A stretch of DNA of 15,049 bases from the NCBI GenBank assembly GCA_002492075.1, contig DKXD01000141.1, positions 1 through 15,049 of the forward strand. The letters are read 5' to 3'. The stretch comes from Ruminococcaceae bacterium UBA7135. Lineage in GTDB: Bacteria > Bacillota > Clostridia > Oscillospirales > Ruminococcaceae. Shown piece after piece: positions 1 to 6,199 of this stretch (position 1 is its first letter; each line of letters starts with the position of its first letter). The position numbers were made by a program, and so were the translations under genes. The notes beneath the pieces were generated by a model that was not told the DNA's origin, ran no database searches, and saw only the letters and a program-made list of their open reading frames with translations.

Positions 1-26
1 AGGTTCGAACCCTGTCACTCCGACCA
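1..26 (+). tRNA. 3' end of a tRNA, probably tRNA-Pro (truncated by window edge)
   Basis: The T-loop TTCGAAC (4-10) is followed by the T-stem 3' strand CCTGT, the acceptor 3' strand CACTCCG (16-22), discriminator A23 and an encoded CCA (24-26). The missing 5' acceptor strand would have to read CGGAGTG. A C1-G72 pair with discriminator A is typical of bacterial tRNA-Pro, so proline is the likely identity. The anticodon lies outside the window, so this is an inference from the acceptor only. A terminator-like hairpin follows 25 nt downstream. Confidence 0.8.
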
Positions 27-51
27 GTTACCTAGCCTGCGAATGGCTTTA

Positions 52-78
52 GAAAGCCGTTCGCGGGCTTTCTGTTTT
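52..78 (+). terminator. Intrinsic terminator after the tRNA
   Basis: GAAAGCC (52-58) pairs with GGCTTTC (66-72), followed by TGTTTT. An overlapping alternative hairpin pairs 39-50 with 53-64 (one G-U pair). The first fold has the better U-tract and probably ends the tRNA transcript. Confidence 0.6.
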
Positions 79-148
79 CCTCGAAAACCGCCCGTGTACA
101 TCGTTTGTACAAATGGACAACATTCGGTTTATCGATAAAATGATATTT

Positions 149-180
149 AAGCATCGCCTCGGCGGTGCTTTCTGCTTTTT
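149..180 (+). terminator. Second hairpin with T-tract, terminator-like
   Basis: AAGCA-T-CGCC (149-158) pairs with GGCG-G-TGCTT (161-170), about 10 bp with one T-G wobble, then TCTGCTTTTT. No gene lies between it and the tRNA terminator. It may be a back-up terminator or the end of a short unannotated transcript. Confidence 0.5.
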
Positions 181-239
181 GCGCAGAATATAGGGGTCAG
201 TTCACCATTATTTTAATTGTTTTCCTGTTGACGAGAAAA

Positions 240-268
240 GTTTTCCCCGCGTAAGCGGGGGGTGATCC
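240..268 (+). repeat. Single CRISPR type I-E-like repeat unit or REP-like palindrome
   Basis: This 29-nt element starts GTTTTCCCCGC, has a GTAA loop, then GCGGGG and ends GGTGATCC. From memory, this matches the usual type I-E repeat layout (GTTTTCCCCGC-N4-GCGGGGGTGATCC, 28 nt) with one extra G. No second copy occurs one spacer length away on either side, and no cas gene is in the window. About 60 nt of AT-rich DNA precedes it. It also fits the GC-core palindrome family scattered through this window, so the CRISPR reading is tentative. Confidence 0.4.
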
Positions 269-320
269 TTGCCAAATGATACGCGTTCATCAATAAAAAT
301 CCGTGAATGCGTAAAAACTC

Positions 321-350
321 TTGACAAAGGCTCGCGCTGTGTGGTATAAT
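321..350 (+). promoter_or_regulatory. Strong sigma-A-type promoter
   Basis: A perfect TTGACA -35 (321-326), an 18-nt spacer and a perfect TATAAT -10 (345-350) preceded by TGG (342-344), an extended -10. Transcription would start near 357. No ORF with a ribosome binding site follows for 490 nt, so the promoter most likely drives a non-coding RNA or a long structured leader. Confidence 0.85.
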
Positions 351-356
351 AAAAAA

Positions 357-595
357 ATACACCAAGCCGCTTTCCGCGTTTCGATGTCTTGAAAAGCGAA
401 GCAAACGCGGGGCGGCAAACTGCGCGCCGGTAGGTCAGCGTATCGTTAAGGTGTGACGCGGAAGTGCCGTTCGGCGGCGTCCGCAGGATAACAAGGGAAT
501 TATGCGTTAAGTCGCATAATGCCCCACTATATGGGTTCGAATCCCAACTGCCTCAGAAGCAGAGCTTGGTTGCTCATGTGAACTTTTATTCACAT
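357..595 (+). ncRNA. Candidate structured RNA (unidentified) or long 5' leader
   Basis: The segment begins at the expected start of the strong promoter and has no convincing ORF. Visible helices: GCCGC 366-370 with GCGGC 412-416, enclosing CCGCGTTT 374-381 with AAACGCGG 403-410; GTCA 434-437 with TGAC 454-457; GCGGA 458-462 with TCCGC 480-484; ATTATGCG 499-506 with CGCATAAT 513-520, extended by GGG 495-497 with CCC 522-524; a T-arm-like hairpin 532-546; GAGC 562-565 with GCTC 572-575; and ATGTGAA 576-582 with TTCACAT 589-595. It does not match tRNA, tmRNA, RNase P, SRP or 6S RNA as I know them. The 3' end is uncertain because the last hairpin lacks a clear U-tract. It could instead be a leader for the gene at 850. 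Confidence 0.5.
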
Positions 596-599
596 CAAT

Positions 600-849
600 G
601 AACTGTCAATTCATCAGGAAAAATGCTGCTCCGTGCCGCGCCGAATACGGCTTGCCGTATTCGGCGGTACCGCCGCCGCCTGTCGGGGGAGGATACCGTA
701 CGGGAACGTTTGCCGCCACTTTTCGGGAGCTTTTCCGAAAACCGCGCCAAACCGCCCCGCGCTCAATCCTGCCGCCGCGTCGTCGGTATAAGGCGCGGAA
801 CACACGAAACTCACGCGTGAAAACGCTTTATATATTTAAGGAGGACGCA
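600..849 (+). other. GC-rich, palindrome-rich stretch without a supported gene
   Basis: It contains a perfect 12-bp hairpin (639-650 with 655-666, loop CTTG), the overlapping palindrome GGCGGTACCGCC (663-674), a TTTTCGG...CCGAAAA inverted repeat (about 719-743), and the palindrome TCACGCGTGA (811-820). ORFs here in several frames lack ribosome binding sites and begin inside hairpins, so I do not call them. The AAGGAGG at the right end belongs to the gene starting at 850. Confidence 0.55.
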
Positions 850-1134
850 ATGAAAACAGCATATATCATGGTCGAAGGAACGTGTTTCGCGGAAAAGGGA
901 TGTACTCGTCGCTGCGAGATCGTTTGTTCGCGCTGTTTGTCGGACGGCAGCGAGGGAATGTGTGAGTTTTTCGGATTTACAAAAGCGCGTTCCGTTGTGG
1001 CACTTACCGACAAAAACGGCGTTATTATCGCGGCGGACACGTTTTTTGGCAGCGGTTTGACCGCCGAAGAATACGAGCAAAAAGAACTTGATTGGGCGGG
1101 AAATTATGCCCGAATTATTGTAGATGATAATTGA
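850..1134 (+). CDS. Small cysteine-rich hypothetical protein (94 aa)
   Basis: The ATG at 850 follows AAGGAGG with about 7-nt spacing. An in-frame ATG 252 nt upstream has no ribosome binding site and runs through palindromic DNA, so it is rejected. The N-terminal half has six cysteines (C12, C18, C22, C26, C29, C38), consistent with a small metal-binding or disulfide-rich fold. The C-terminal half has a beta-like run (SVVALTDKNGVIIAADTFFG) and an acidic tail. There is no signal peptide or membrane segment. It overlaps the next gene by 11 nt, suggesting translational coupling. I do not recognise the family and assign no function. Confidence 0.75.
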   Translation: MKTAYIMVEGTCFAEKGCTRRCEIVCSRCLSDGSEGMCEFFGFTKARSVVALTDKNGVIIAADTFFGSGLTAEEYEQKELDWAGNYARIIVDDN

Positions 1135-1372
1135 AATAGAGTACTGCAAGTGCGATGTTCGGCTTGGCGGCGCGAAGCTCCCGCACGGGGAGCTTGCCGT
1201 GAAATTTGCCGAGGTCGAGCGAATTTATGACAAAGCGGAGGACAATTTCGCGGAGCTTTTTTGCCGGATGTTCGGCTTTGAAAGGCTTTCCGAAAACGCT
1301 GCGGACGCGCTCCCCGATTTCGTTTACGACCGCGATACGGGAGCGCTTTACGCTCCGAAAGGCGAGGGATGA
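1124..1372 (+). CDS. Small hypothetical protein (82 aa)
   Basis: The ATG at 1124 lies inside the last codons of the preceding gene and the ORF ends with TGA at 1370-1372. The overlap replaces a strong ribosome binding site, so expression probably depends on coupling. The product is acidic and soluble, with a C-x-C near the N-terminus (residues 8 and 10), a likely helical middle (residues 22-50), and a C-terminal stretch reading DFVYDRDTGALYAP. I do not recognise a family. Its support is the operon-like packing: 11-nt overlap upstream and a 4-nt gap downstream. Confidence 0.6.
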   Translation: MIIEIEYCKCDVRLGGAKLPHGELAVKFAEVERIYDKAEDNFAELFCRMFGFERLSENAADALPDFVYDRDTGALYAPKGEG

Positions 1373-1376
1373 CAAA

Positions 1377-1754
1377 ATGACGCTTTACAATCTGATCTTC
1401 ACAGACGATGAGCTTGACGAGCGCTTCAATATCGGGTTCTTTTCAACCCGCGAAAAAGCGGAGGAGGTCGCTCGGTATTATCTGCGGAGCGTTCGCGGCT
1501 TTTGCGAGTACGGCTGCTCTTATTCGATAACCGAAAAGAACGTCGTCGGGAACGCAAAAGCGGGCAGCGTTTTTATCGTTTACGGCTGGAACGAATACGA
1601 CCGCGATATCGTTGAAAGCGACTGTTTCGCCACGGAGCCGCTGGCGCGGCGTATGCTCGCGGAAATGAAAGCAACTTACGAACGTGCCGAATGGTGTGTC
1701 GATCACTACAATACAGACGAGTGCAAGTGGACGGACGGATTTGTGAGAGTTTAG
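1377..1754 (+). CDS. Hypothetical protein (125 aa), conserved-looking
   Basis: The ATG at 1377 has GAGGG about 8 nt upstream, inside the end of the preceding gene. Longer in-frame versions starting at 1206 merely shadow that gene and are rejected. The protein is soluble, Trp/Tyr-rich and looks like one compact alpha/beta domain: MTLYNLIFTDDELDERF, a helix (REKAEEVARYYL), then VFIVYGWNE, IVESDCFATE, a helix (LARRMLAEMKATYERAEW) and a C-terminal WTDGFVRV. It resembles small uncharacterised proteins I have seen in gut Clostridia but has no named function that I know. It is the last of the three-gene cassette, and a palindromic hairpin follows 12 nt after its stop. Confidence 0.75.
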   Translation: MTLYNLIFTDDELDERFNIGFFSTREKAEEVARYYLRSVRGFCEYGCSYSITEKNVVGNAKAGSVFIVYGWNEYDRDIVESDCFATEPLARRMLAEMKATYERAEWCVDHYNTDECKWTDGFVRV

Positions 1755-1766
1755 ATGTATCCAAGA

Positions 1767-1791
1767 TTTTTCCCGCCGCGGGCGGGAAAAA
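1767..1791 (+). terminator. GC-core palindrome, likely terminator of the small-gene cassette
   Basis: TTTTTCCCGCC (1767-1777), loop GCG, GGCGGGAAAAA (1781-1791): a perfect 11-bp hairpin 12 nt after the stop. The flanking T and A runs sit in the stem, so a U-tract appears only on the opposite strand. It is one of several hairpins in the window with a CCCGC/GCGGG core. Confidence 0.5.
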
Positions 1792-1811
1792 ACATATTGA
1801 TAAAACGGCAA

Positions 1812-1840
1812 TGTCTCTCCTGCCGCAGGCGGGAGAGACA
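1812..1840 (+). repeat. Second tandem GC-core palindrome
   Basis: TGTCTCTCCTGCC (1812-1824), loop GCA, GGCGGGAGAGACA (1828-1840): 13 bp including one T-G pair. It lies 20 nt after the 1767 hairpin with a closely related core, a CT-rich left arm and a GA-rich right arm. No U-tract follows, so termination is not obvious. It sits about 50 nt upstream of the slipin start. Confidence 0.6.
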
Positions 1841-1891
1841 AGAAAAACAAACGCTGAATCGGAGAAGTAATAATGTTAGGAGGAAATGACT

Positions 1892-2998
1892 ATGAAAGTA
1901 ATTATCAACAGCAACCAAAAGGGCTTGCTTTTTAAAAACGGAGTTTTGCAGGATTTCCTCGGCGCGGGAAAATACAGGTCAAACCGCTCCAAAACGATCG
2001 AGGTTCTTCCGCTGGACGAGGAGATATGCTCCAAAAACGCGACGGTTTCCCAGATACTCACAAAAGTAGTCGACCGTTATAAATCCGATGACCTCACAAG
2101 TGAAGTCACCGTTAAAAACGGCGAGGTGGCTCTGCACTACATAGACGGAGTTTTTGTGGGCGCGCTTACGGCGGGGCTTCACGCGTTTTGGAGCGAAGCG
2201 GGAAAGCACGAGTTTAAAGTATTTTCCACCGCCGACCCCAAGATCACCGATATCCCCGCAAATATCTCGGCACAGCTGGGAGCGGGGCTTGTCATTGACA
2301 TAAACGTTCCCGCGGAGTGCAGAACCGTTGTTTACTATGACGGCAAGCCCGCCGAGTATCTCGAGCCGGGTCGCTATTTCTATTGGAACAGCGCGGTAAA
2401 GGTTACCACAGCTTCATATAGTATGCGTGTTCAGCAGCTTGACATCAGCGGACAGGAAATTCTCACCAAGGATCGCGTGGGCGTTCGCGTGAATTTCGCG
2501 GCGAACTGGAAAATCACCGATTACAAAAAGCTTTCCGAAACCTATCCGAATATAGCGGGAACTCTTTATACCGAAGCGCAGCTTGCCTTGCGCGACTATC
2601 TTGGCGGCAAGACCATGGATGAAATGCTCTCTGACCGTGAGAATATCGGCAATGAGATACTTGATCTGCTGAAAAAGCGCACCGCCGATATGTACGTCGA
2701 GATACTCTCAACGGGTATCAAGGACGTTATACTTCCCGGTGAGATCTCCGCGATAATGAACTCGGTTCTTGCGGCGGAGAAACGCGCCCAAGCGAACGTC
2801 ATCACACGTCGCGAGGAGGTAGCCTCCACGCGCTCGCTGCTGAACACCGCCAAGCTTATGGACGAGAACGCAACTTTGCGCCGTCTTAAAGAGCTTGAAT
2901 ACATAGAGAAGATATGCGAAAACGTGGGCGAGATAACGGTAGACGCGCGAAGCAGCATACTCACTCAGCTTGCGGAGATAGTTGGCGGCGAGAAGTGA
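1892..2998 (+). CDS. Slipin / SPFH (band 7) family protein, soluble
   Basis: The ATG at 1892 has AGGAGG (1878-1883) with 8-nt spacing. The ATG at 1886 is too close to that site. The 368-aa product has a band 7/SPFH domain at about residues 170-330 (QQLDISGQEILTKDRVGVRV, AQLALRDYLGGKTMDEMLSDR, then a Glu/Arg-rich helix around AAEKRAQANVITRREEVAST). Family members oligomerise and organise membrane microdomains. Here no transmembrane or signal segment is visible, so any membrane contact would be peripheral. The region before the SPFH domain holds three related motifs of the form LxxxxGxxxxxLxxGxxxFW (about residues 11-28, 80-100, 146-165). It may be co-transcribed with the deacetylase 32 nt downstream. 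The precise role is unknown. Confidence 0.85.
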   Translation: MKVIINSNQKGLLFKNGVLQDFLGAGKYRSNRSKTIEVLPLDEEICSKNATVSQILTKVVDRYKSDDLTSEVTVKNGEVALHYIDGVFVGALTAGLHAFWSEAGKHEFKVFSTADPKITDIPANISAQLGAGLVIDINVPAECRTVVYYDGKPAEYLEPGRYFYWNSAVKVTTASYSMRVQQLDISGQEILTKDRVGVRVNFAANWKITDYKKLSETYPNIAGTLYTEAQLALRDYLGGKTMDEMLSDRENIGNEILDLLKKRTADMYVEILSTGIKDVILPGEISAIMNSVLAAEKRAQANVITRREEVASTRSLLNTAKLMDENATLRRLKELEYIEKICENVGEITVDARSSILTQLAEIVGGEK

Positions 2999-3030
2999 CG
3001 GTTTGCCGATTATTTGAAAGGACGATAAAT

Positions 3031-3909
3031 ATGGCAAAGATCAAAAGACTGCTGAAGCTTTCCGTTATCCTGTTGACAACGGGCGCGTTTGCGGCGTGTT
3101 CGGGCGGGTCTGCGGAAAGTCCCGCCGATTCGGGCGGCGCGGAAAACTCCGTTGTTTCGGAGAGCACGGGAAATTCTTCCGCTTTGGAGGGCACGGCAAG
3201 CTCCGCCGCTTCGGAAAGCTCATCGCCCGAATCCTCCGCGCAGACCGTGCCCCCGATTGCCCCCGAACCCGATTACGAGTGGGATAAGGTCGTTGCGCTC
3301 ACGTTTGACGACGGACCCAACACCACGACTACCAACGAGGTGCTGGACGTTCTGGAAAAGCATAAGGTAGTCGCGTCCTTTTTCCTTGTCGGCAATAATA
3401 TCAACGACGAAAGCGCCAAATCCGTGAAACGCGCTTACGATTTAGGCTGCGAGATCAACAATCACAGCAAGACTCACGGCTATATGGACAAGATGACCGC
3501 CGAGGAAATAAAAGCGGAATTTGAATATGTTGACGAAAAGGTTCTTGAAATAACGGGCGAACACACGAAATTTTTCCGTCCGCCTTACATCGCGGTAGGC
3601 GATCTGATGTGGGAAAATATCAGTGTGCCGTTCATATCGGGGGTAGGCTGCAACGACTGGGATAACAATGTGTCCGTGGATAGGCGCGTTGCGGTAATAA
3701 CGAAAAGCGTCAAGGACGGCGGCATAATCCTTATGCATGACGCGCAGGGAAACAGCAAAACGGTCGAAGCTATCGATAAAATCATCCCCGCCCTCAAAGA
3801 GCAGGGATACAAATTCACAACAGTAAGCGGTTTGTTTGAAGCCAAGGGAGTAACTCCCGTAACACAGATGATATATTCTAATGTTACGCAGCAAAGTATG
3901 TGGGGCTAA
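3031..3909 (+). CDS. Lipoprotein polysaccharide deacetylase (NodB/CE4 family)
   Basis: The ATG at 3031 follows AAGGAC by about 9 nt and opens a lipoprotein-type signal (KIKRLLKLSVILLTTGAFAAC, C23 as predicted lipidation site, lipobox slightly atypical). A Ser/Ala/Glu-rich linker spans residues 24-80. The CE4 motifs follow: TFDDGPN (91-97, catalytic and metal Asp), HSKTH (145-149, metal His pair), RPPY (183-186), DWD (209-211) and LMHD (234-237, catalytic His). All key residues are present, so an active metal-dependent deacetylase outside the membrane is expected, probably acting on peptidoglycan or another N-acetylated glycan. Substrate specificity cannot be read from the sequence. At 292 aa its length is normal for a single-domain lipoprotein member. 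Confidence 0.9.
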   Translation: MAKIKRLLKLSVILLTTGAFAACSGGSAESPADSGGAENSVVSESTGNSSALEGTASSAASESSSPESSAQTVPPIAPEPDYEWDKVVALTFDDGPNTTTTNEVLDVLEKHKVVASFFLVGNNINDESAKSVKRAYDLGCEINNHSKTHGYMDKMTAEEIKAEFEYVDEKVLEITGEHTKFFRPPYIAVGDLMWENISVPFISGVGCNDWDNNVSVDRRVAVITKSVKDGGIILMHDAQGNSKTVEAIDKIIPALKEQGYKFTTVSGLFEAKGVTPVTQMIYSNVTQQSMWG

Positions 3910-3912
3910 ACC

Positions 3913-3948
3913 GTTTTTTCTTCCCCCGCGAAGCGGGAGGAAGAAAAC
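3913..3948 (+). repeat. GC-core palindrome after the deacetylase gene
   Basis: A CT-rich left arm (GTTTTTTCTTCC), core CCCGC-GAA-GCGGG (core pairs within 3924-3937) and GA-rich right arm (GGAAGAAAAC) form a long hairpin with a small central bulge 4 nt after the stop codon. It may contribute to termination. Its core matches other intergenic palindromes in this window. Confidence 0.6.
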
Positions 3949-3966
3949 CAAAATATAGTATTAAAC

Positions 3967-4000
3967 AAAGCGACGCGTTTTTTGTGACACGCCGCTTTTT
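3967..4000. terminator. Terminator between convergent genes
   Basis: AAGCG (3968-3972) plus GCGT pair with ACGC plus CGCTT (3988-3997) around a T-rich loop with a 2-nt bulge, followed by TTTTT on the plus strand and preceded by AAA for minus-strand transcripts. It lies between the convergent deacetylase and PHP phosphoesterase genes and probably ends the plus-strand transcript. Confidence 0.55.
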
Positions 4001-4008
4001 GTGCGTTT

Positions 4009-4800
4009 TTACAGCTTTATAAAACTAGGCTTGCGGGCGCGGAACACCGTGTAATACGCAAAGCCCGCCGCTTTCAGGGCTTGCTCGGCTTTGTCGAAAT
4101 CGGCGGCGACACGCGCTCCCTCGTGAGCGTCGGAGCCTACCGTGACTATCTCGCCGCCAAGCTCCTTCCAGCGTTTAAGCACGAGCGAGTGCGGGTGCGG
4201 ATAACCGAGCGTCGAAACGCCCTTGCTGTTTATTTCGATACCCTTGCCCTTAGATACTGTAAGCTTCAATATCTCGTCCAGCACCTCGCGGTAATCAAGA
4301 GGGTCATAGCGCTTTTCCGGGGAATAGCGCACAATGTAGTCTAAATGCCCGAGAACATCAAAATCATCGAACGCTTTAACGCTTGCCAGCATTTCATCAA
4401 AGAAATGCAGTATTCCGTTTTTGCCGCCCATTTTTTCAAAATATTCGGGGTAATACGGGTCGAAGCCGTCTATCTGGTGAGACGAGCCAATGATGAAGTC
4501 GAAATTTGCGCTTTTTGCGAAATCCCGCAGAGTATCCGGCATATACGACAGTAGTCCAAGCTCAACGCCGAACAAAACTTCAAGTCTGTCGGAAAATTCA
4601 TCGCGAACGCGAAGCAGCTCCTCTTGGTAAGCGGGCACGTCAAGAGCGAATTCGCCCTCCTCGGGATAATCGAAATCCTGATGCTCGGTAAGGCAGACCG
4701 TTTTCAGCCCCTTATCGAGAGCCGCCTTTACGATATTGCGAAGCGGCTCCTCGCTGTCACTTGAAAAGCCGGAGTGTGTGTGAACGTCCGCAAGTATCAT
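4009..4800 (-). CDS. PHP-domain phosphoesterase, HisJ-type histidinol-phosphatase family
   Basis: The ATG is at 4800-4798, with GGAGGG in the tail of the upstream gene and a 3-nt intergenic gap. The 263-aa product covers a whole PHP domain: HTHS (H7, H9), D15, TEH (H40), GVELG (E80), GSSHQ (H108), GHLD (H152) and GSDAH (D224, H226). These form the expected multinuclear metal site for phosphate ester hydrolysis. HisJ-family proteins hydrolyse L-histidinol phosphate in histidine synthesis. However, no other his gene is nearby and the partner is a transglutaminase-like lipoprotein, so the substrate may differ. The length is typical of the family. Confidence 0.88.
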   Translation of the reverse strand: MILADVHTHSGFSSDSEEPLRNIVKAALDKGLKTVCLTEHQDFDYPEEGEFALDVPAYQEELLRVRDEFSDRLEVLFGVELGLLSYMPDTLRDFAKSANFDFIIGSSHQIDGFDPYYPEYFEKMGGKNGILHFFDEMLASVKAFDDFDVLGHLDYIVRYSPEKRYDPLDYREVLDEILKLTVSKGKGIEINSKGVSTLGYPHPHSLVLKRWKELGGEIVTVGSDAHEGARVAADFDKAEQALKAAGFAYYTVFRARKPSFIKL

Positions 4801-4803
4801 TTC

Positions 4804-6054
4804 TCAGCCCTCCAAAACCGCCCAATAATCTCTGTATTCCGCCGTCTGCGCCTTGTGGTCAAGCGCGAATAGCTCCTTGCCGATATCGAAGTACTTGTAA
4901 CTCATTGGTTTGTTTTTGAATGTGCCGTCAAGGCTGAAATCGTTGTGTGAGTTCCAGCCCGAATCAACGATTATATATTCTCCGTCTATCTCGGCGACGT
5001 TCCATTCATGAAATCCGCCCGCAAGACCCTCCAAAAAGCTGTGACCGCTGATAATACCGCTTCCCGTAATGTTTAAGCAGCGTATCCCCTGCGCCGCGCA
5101 CAGCGCCGACGTCATATTTGAATAGCCGCCGCAGACGCTGGACTTGTTATCGAGCATATATTCCAGTGACAGGCACTCCTGCGGTATCCCCTTGCTGTAT
5201 GCAAGGCGGTCATAATAGATGTTTTCCGAGACCCAGTAGGATATCGCGCGCAGCTTTTCGTAATCGCTGTCTATCCCCTCGCATATTTCGTCCGATATCT
5301 TCTTTATTTCTTCAAGAACATGAGCCGCGTTATCGTGCTTTCCGTTCCTTGTGATGTATTGAAGCGTTTTGCCCTTGGATGCGTTCACTGCGGAACCCAC
5401 TGCATTGTCGTTGTTCTTTACAAGGCTTGACGCATCGGGAAAGCGTATTCCGTCCGCCGTCATTTCTACGAATATGTAATTCTTATAATTGCTTTTATCG
5501 AGAATATAAAACCAGCCGTACCTTTGACCGAACGATGTATTTTTCGGCGTCAGCGTATAAACCGTCTCATCGCCGTCGGTCGAACTCTCAACAGACAATT
5601 TGGGATAGTCGTCCGAAATTCCCGACAAAAGATCGCCGCTTTTCCCGCGCACGATAATTGATGCGCCATCAAACGTTATCGTGCAGGCGTTTTTCGGGTC
5701 GTGACTGTAAACTATCGTTTGCGTTTCGATCTCGGGCGGAGCGGGAACGTCGGACGTTTCGGAAATAACGGAAGACGCCGGCGGCACATCAGATGTTGTT
5801 GACGATACCGGCTGCGAGGTCTCAGCGGAGCTTGCCTCGCTCTTTGAAAAAGAGGAGCTTGCCGTGCTTGTTGAAGACGAGGATTCTGTCGTGCTCTTTG
5901 AAGCCGACGAGCTTACCGCCGTTGACTTTGTCGAAGAGCTTGCCGAGACAGTTCCGTTGGTTGAAAAAACGTTTACTTTTGAAGAGCTGTCTGCTTTGCA
6001 GCCCGAAAGCAAAAGCGCCGCGGTGCATATAAATATAATGTATTTTCGTTTCAT
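4804..6054 (-). CDS. Transglutaminase-like lipoprotein
   Basis: The chosen ATG (6054-6052) encodes MKRKYIIFICTAALLLSGC, a classic lipoprotein signal with LSGC lipobox (C19), and has GGGGGA about 9 nt upstream. An ATG 24 nt further upstream would add eight residues and lacks a site. Residues 20-110 are a Ser/Thr/Ala-rich linker, probably spanning the wall. After a beta-rich region (112-215), the transglutaminase-like core carries the Cys-His-Asp triad: SVCGGYS (C308), FHEWN (H349), VDSGWN (D364). Such surface proteins may be cross-linkers, proteases or amidases; the target is unknown. It is the first gene of a two-gene operon with the PHP gene, driven by the promoter at 6085-6113. Confidence 0.88.
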   Translation of the reverse strand: MKRKYIIFICTAALLLSGCKADSSSKVNVFSTNGTVSASSSTKSTAVSSSASKSTTESSSSTSTASSSFSKSEASSAETSQPVSSTTSDVPPASSVISETSDVPAPPEIETQTIVYSHDPKNACTITFDGASIIVRGKSGDLLSGISDDYPKLSVESSTDGDETVYTLTPKNTSFGQRYGWFYILDKSNYKNYIFVEMTADGIRFPDASSLVKNNDNAVGSAVNASKGKTLQYITRNGKHDNAAHVLEEIKKISDEICEGIDSDYEKLRAISYWVSENIYYDRLAYSKGIPQECLSLEYMLDNKSSVCGGYSNMTSALCAAQGIRCLNITGSGIISGHSFLEGLAGGFHEWNVAEIDGEYIIVDSGWNSHNDFSLDGTFKNKPMSYKYFDIGKELFALDHKAQTAEYRDYWAVLEG

Positions 6055-6084
6055 TTGAACATTCCCCCATAAAACCACAACTTA

Positions 6085-6113
6085 ATTATATATCAAAAAG
6101 GGGCAAATGTCAA
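6085..6113 (-). promoter_or_regulatory. Promoter of the transglutaminase-PHP operon
   Basis: Read on the minus strand: TTGACA (6113-6108), 17-nt spacer, TATAAT (6090-6085). Both hexamers match consensus. The start codon at 6054 lies about 30 nt downstream, giving a short leader. Confidence 0.85.
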
Positions 6114-6199
6114 TAGAGAAAATCGGCATTAAATTTGCGGAGCCGAACGCGAGCCGCTTTGCGACTATACCGCGCTTGTCGGTCAAAGGCGCTGTGAGC

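Noticed and set aside
269..330. A second CRISPR repeat after the 240-268 element
   Set aside because: The sequence one spacer length (about 32-33 nt) downstream starts GTGAATGCG and does not match; nor does the sequence upstream around 180-208.
213..404. 63-aa minus-strand ORF across the strong promoter
   Set aside because: It spans the consensus promoter and the palindrome, lacks a good ribosome binding site and shows no protein features.
357..560. A complete tRNA ending with the T-arm at 532-546
   Set aside because: No 7-bp acceptor, no proper D-arm, no 7-nt anticodon loop and no CCA. The central stem is too long.
598..849. N-terminal extension of the 850 gene from an ATG at 598
   Set aside because: No ribosome binding site, the DNA is palindromic and of low protein character, and AAGGAGG sits exactly before the ATG at 850.
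910..940. CxxxCxxC (C22, C26, C29) resembling the radical SAM cluster motif
   Set aside because: The protein is only 94 aa and has none of the other radical SAM features. The six cysteines fit a small metal-binding or disulfide domain better.
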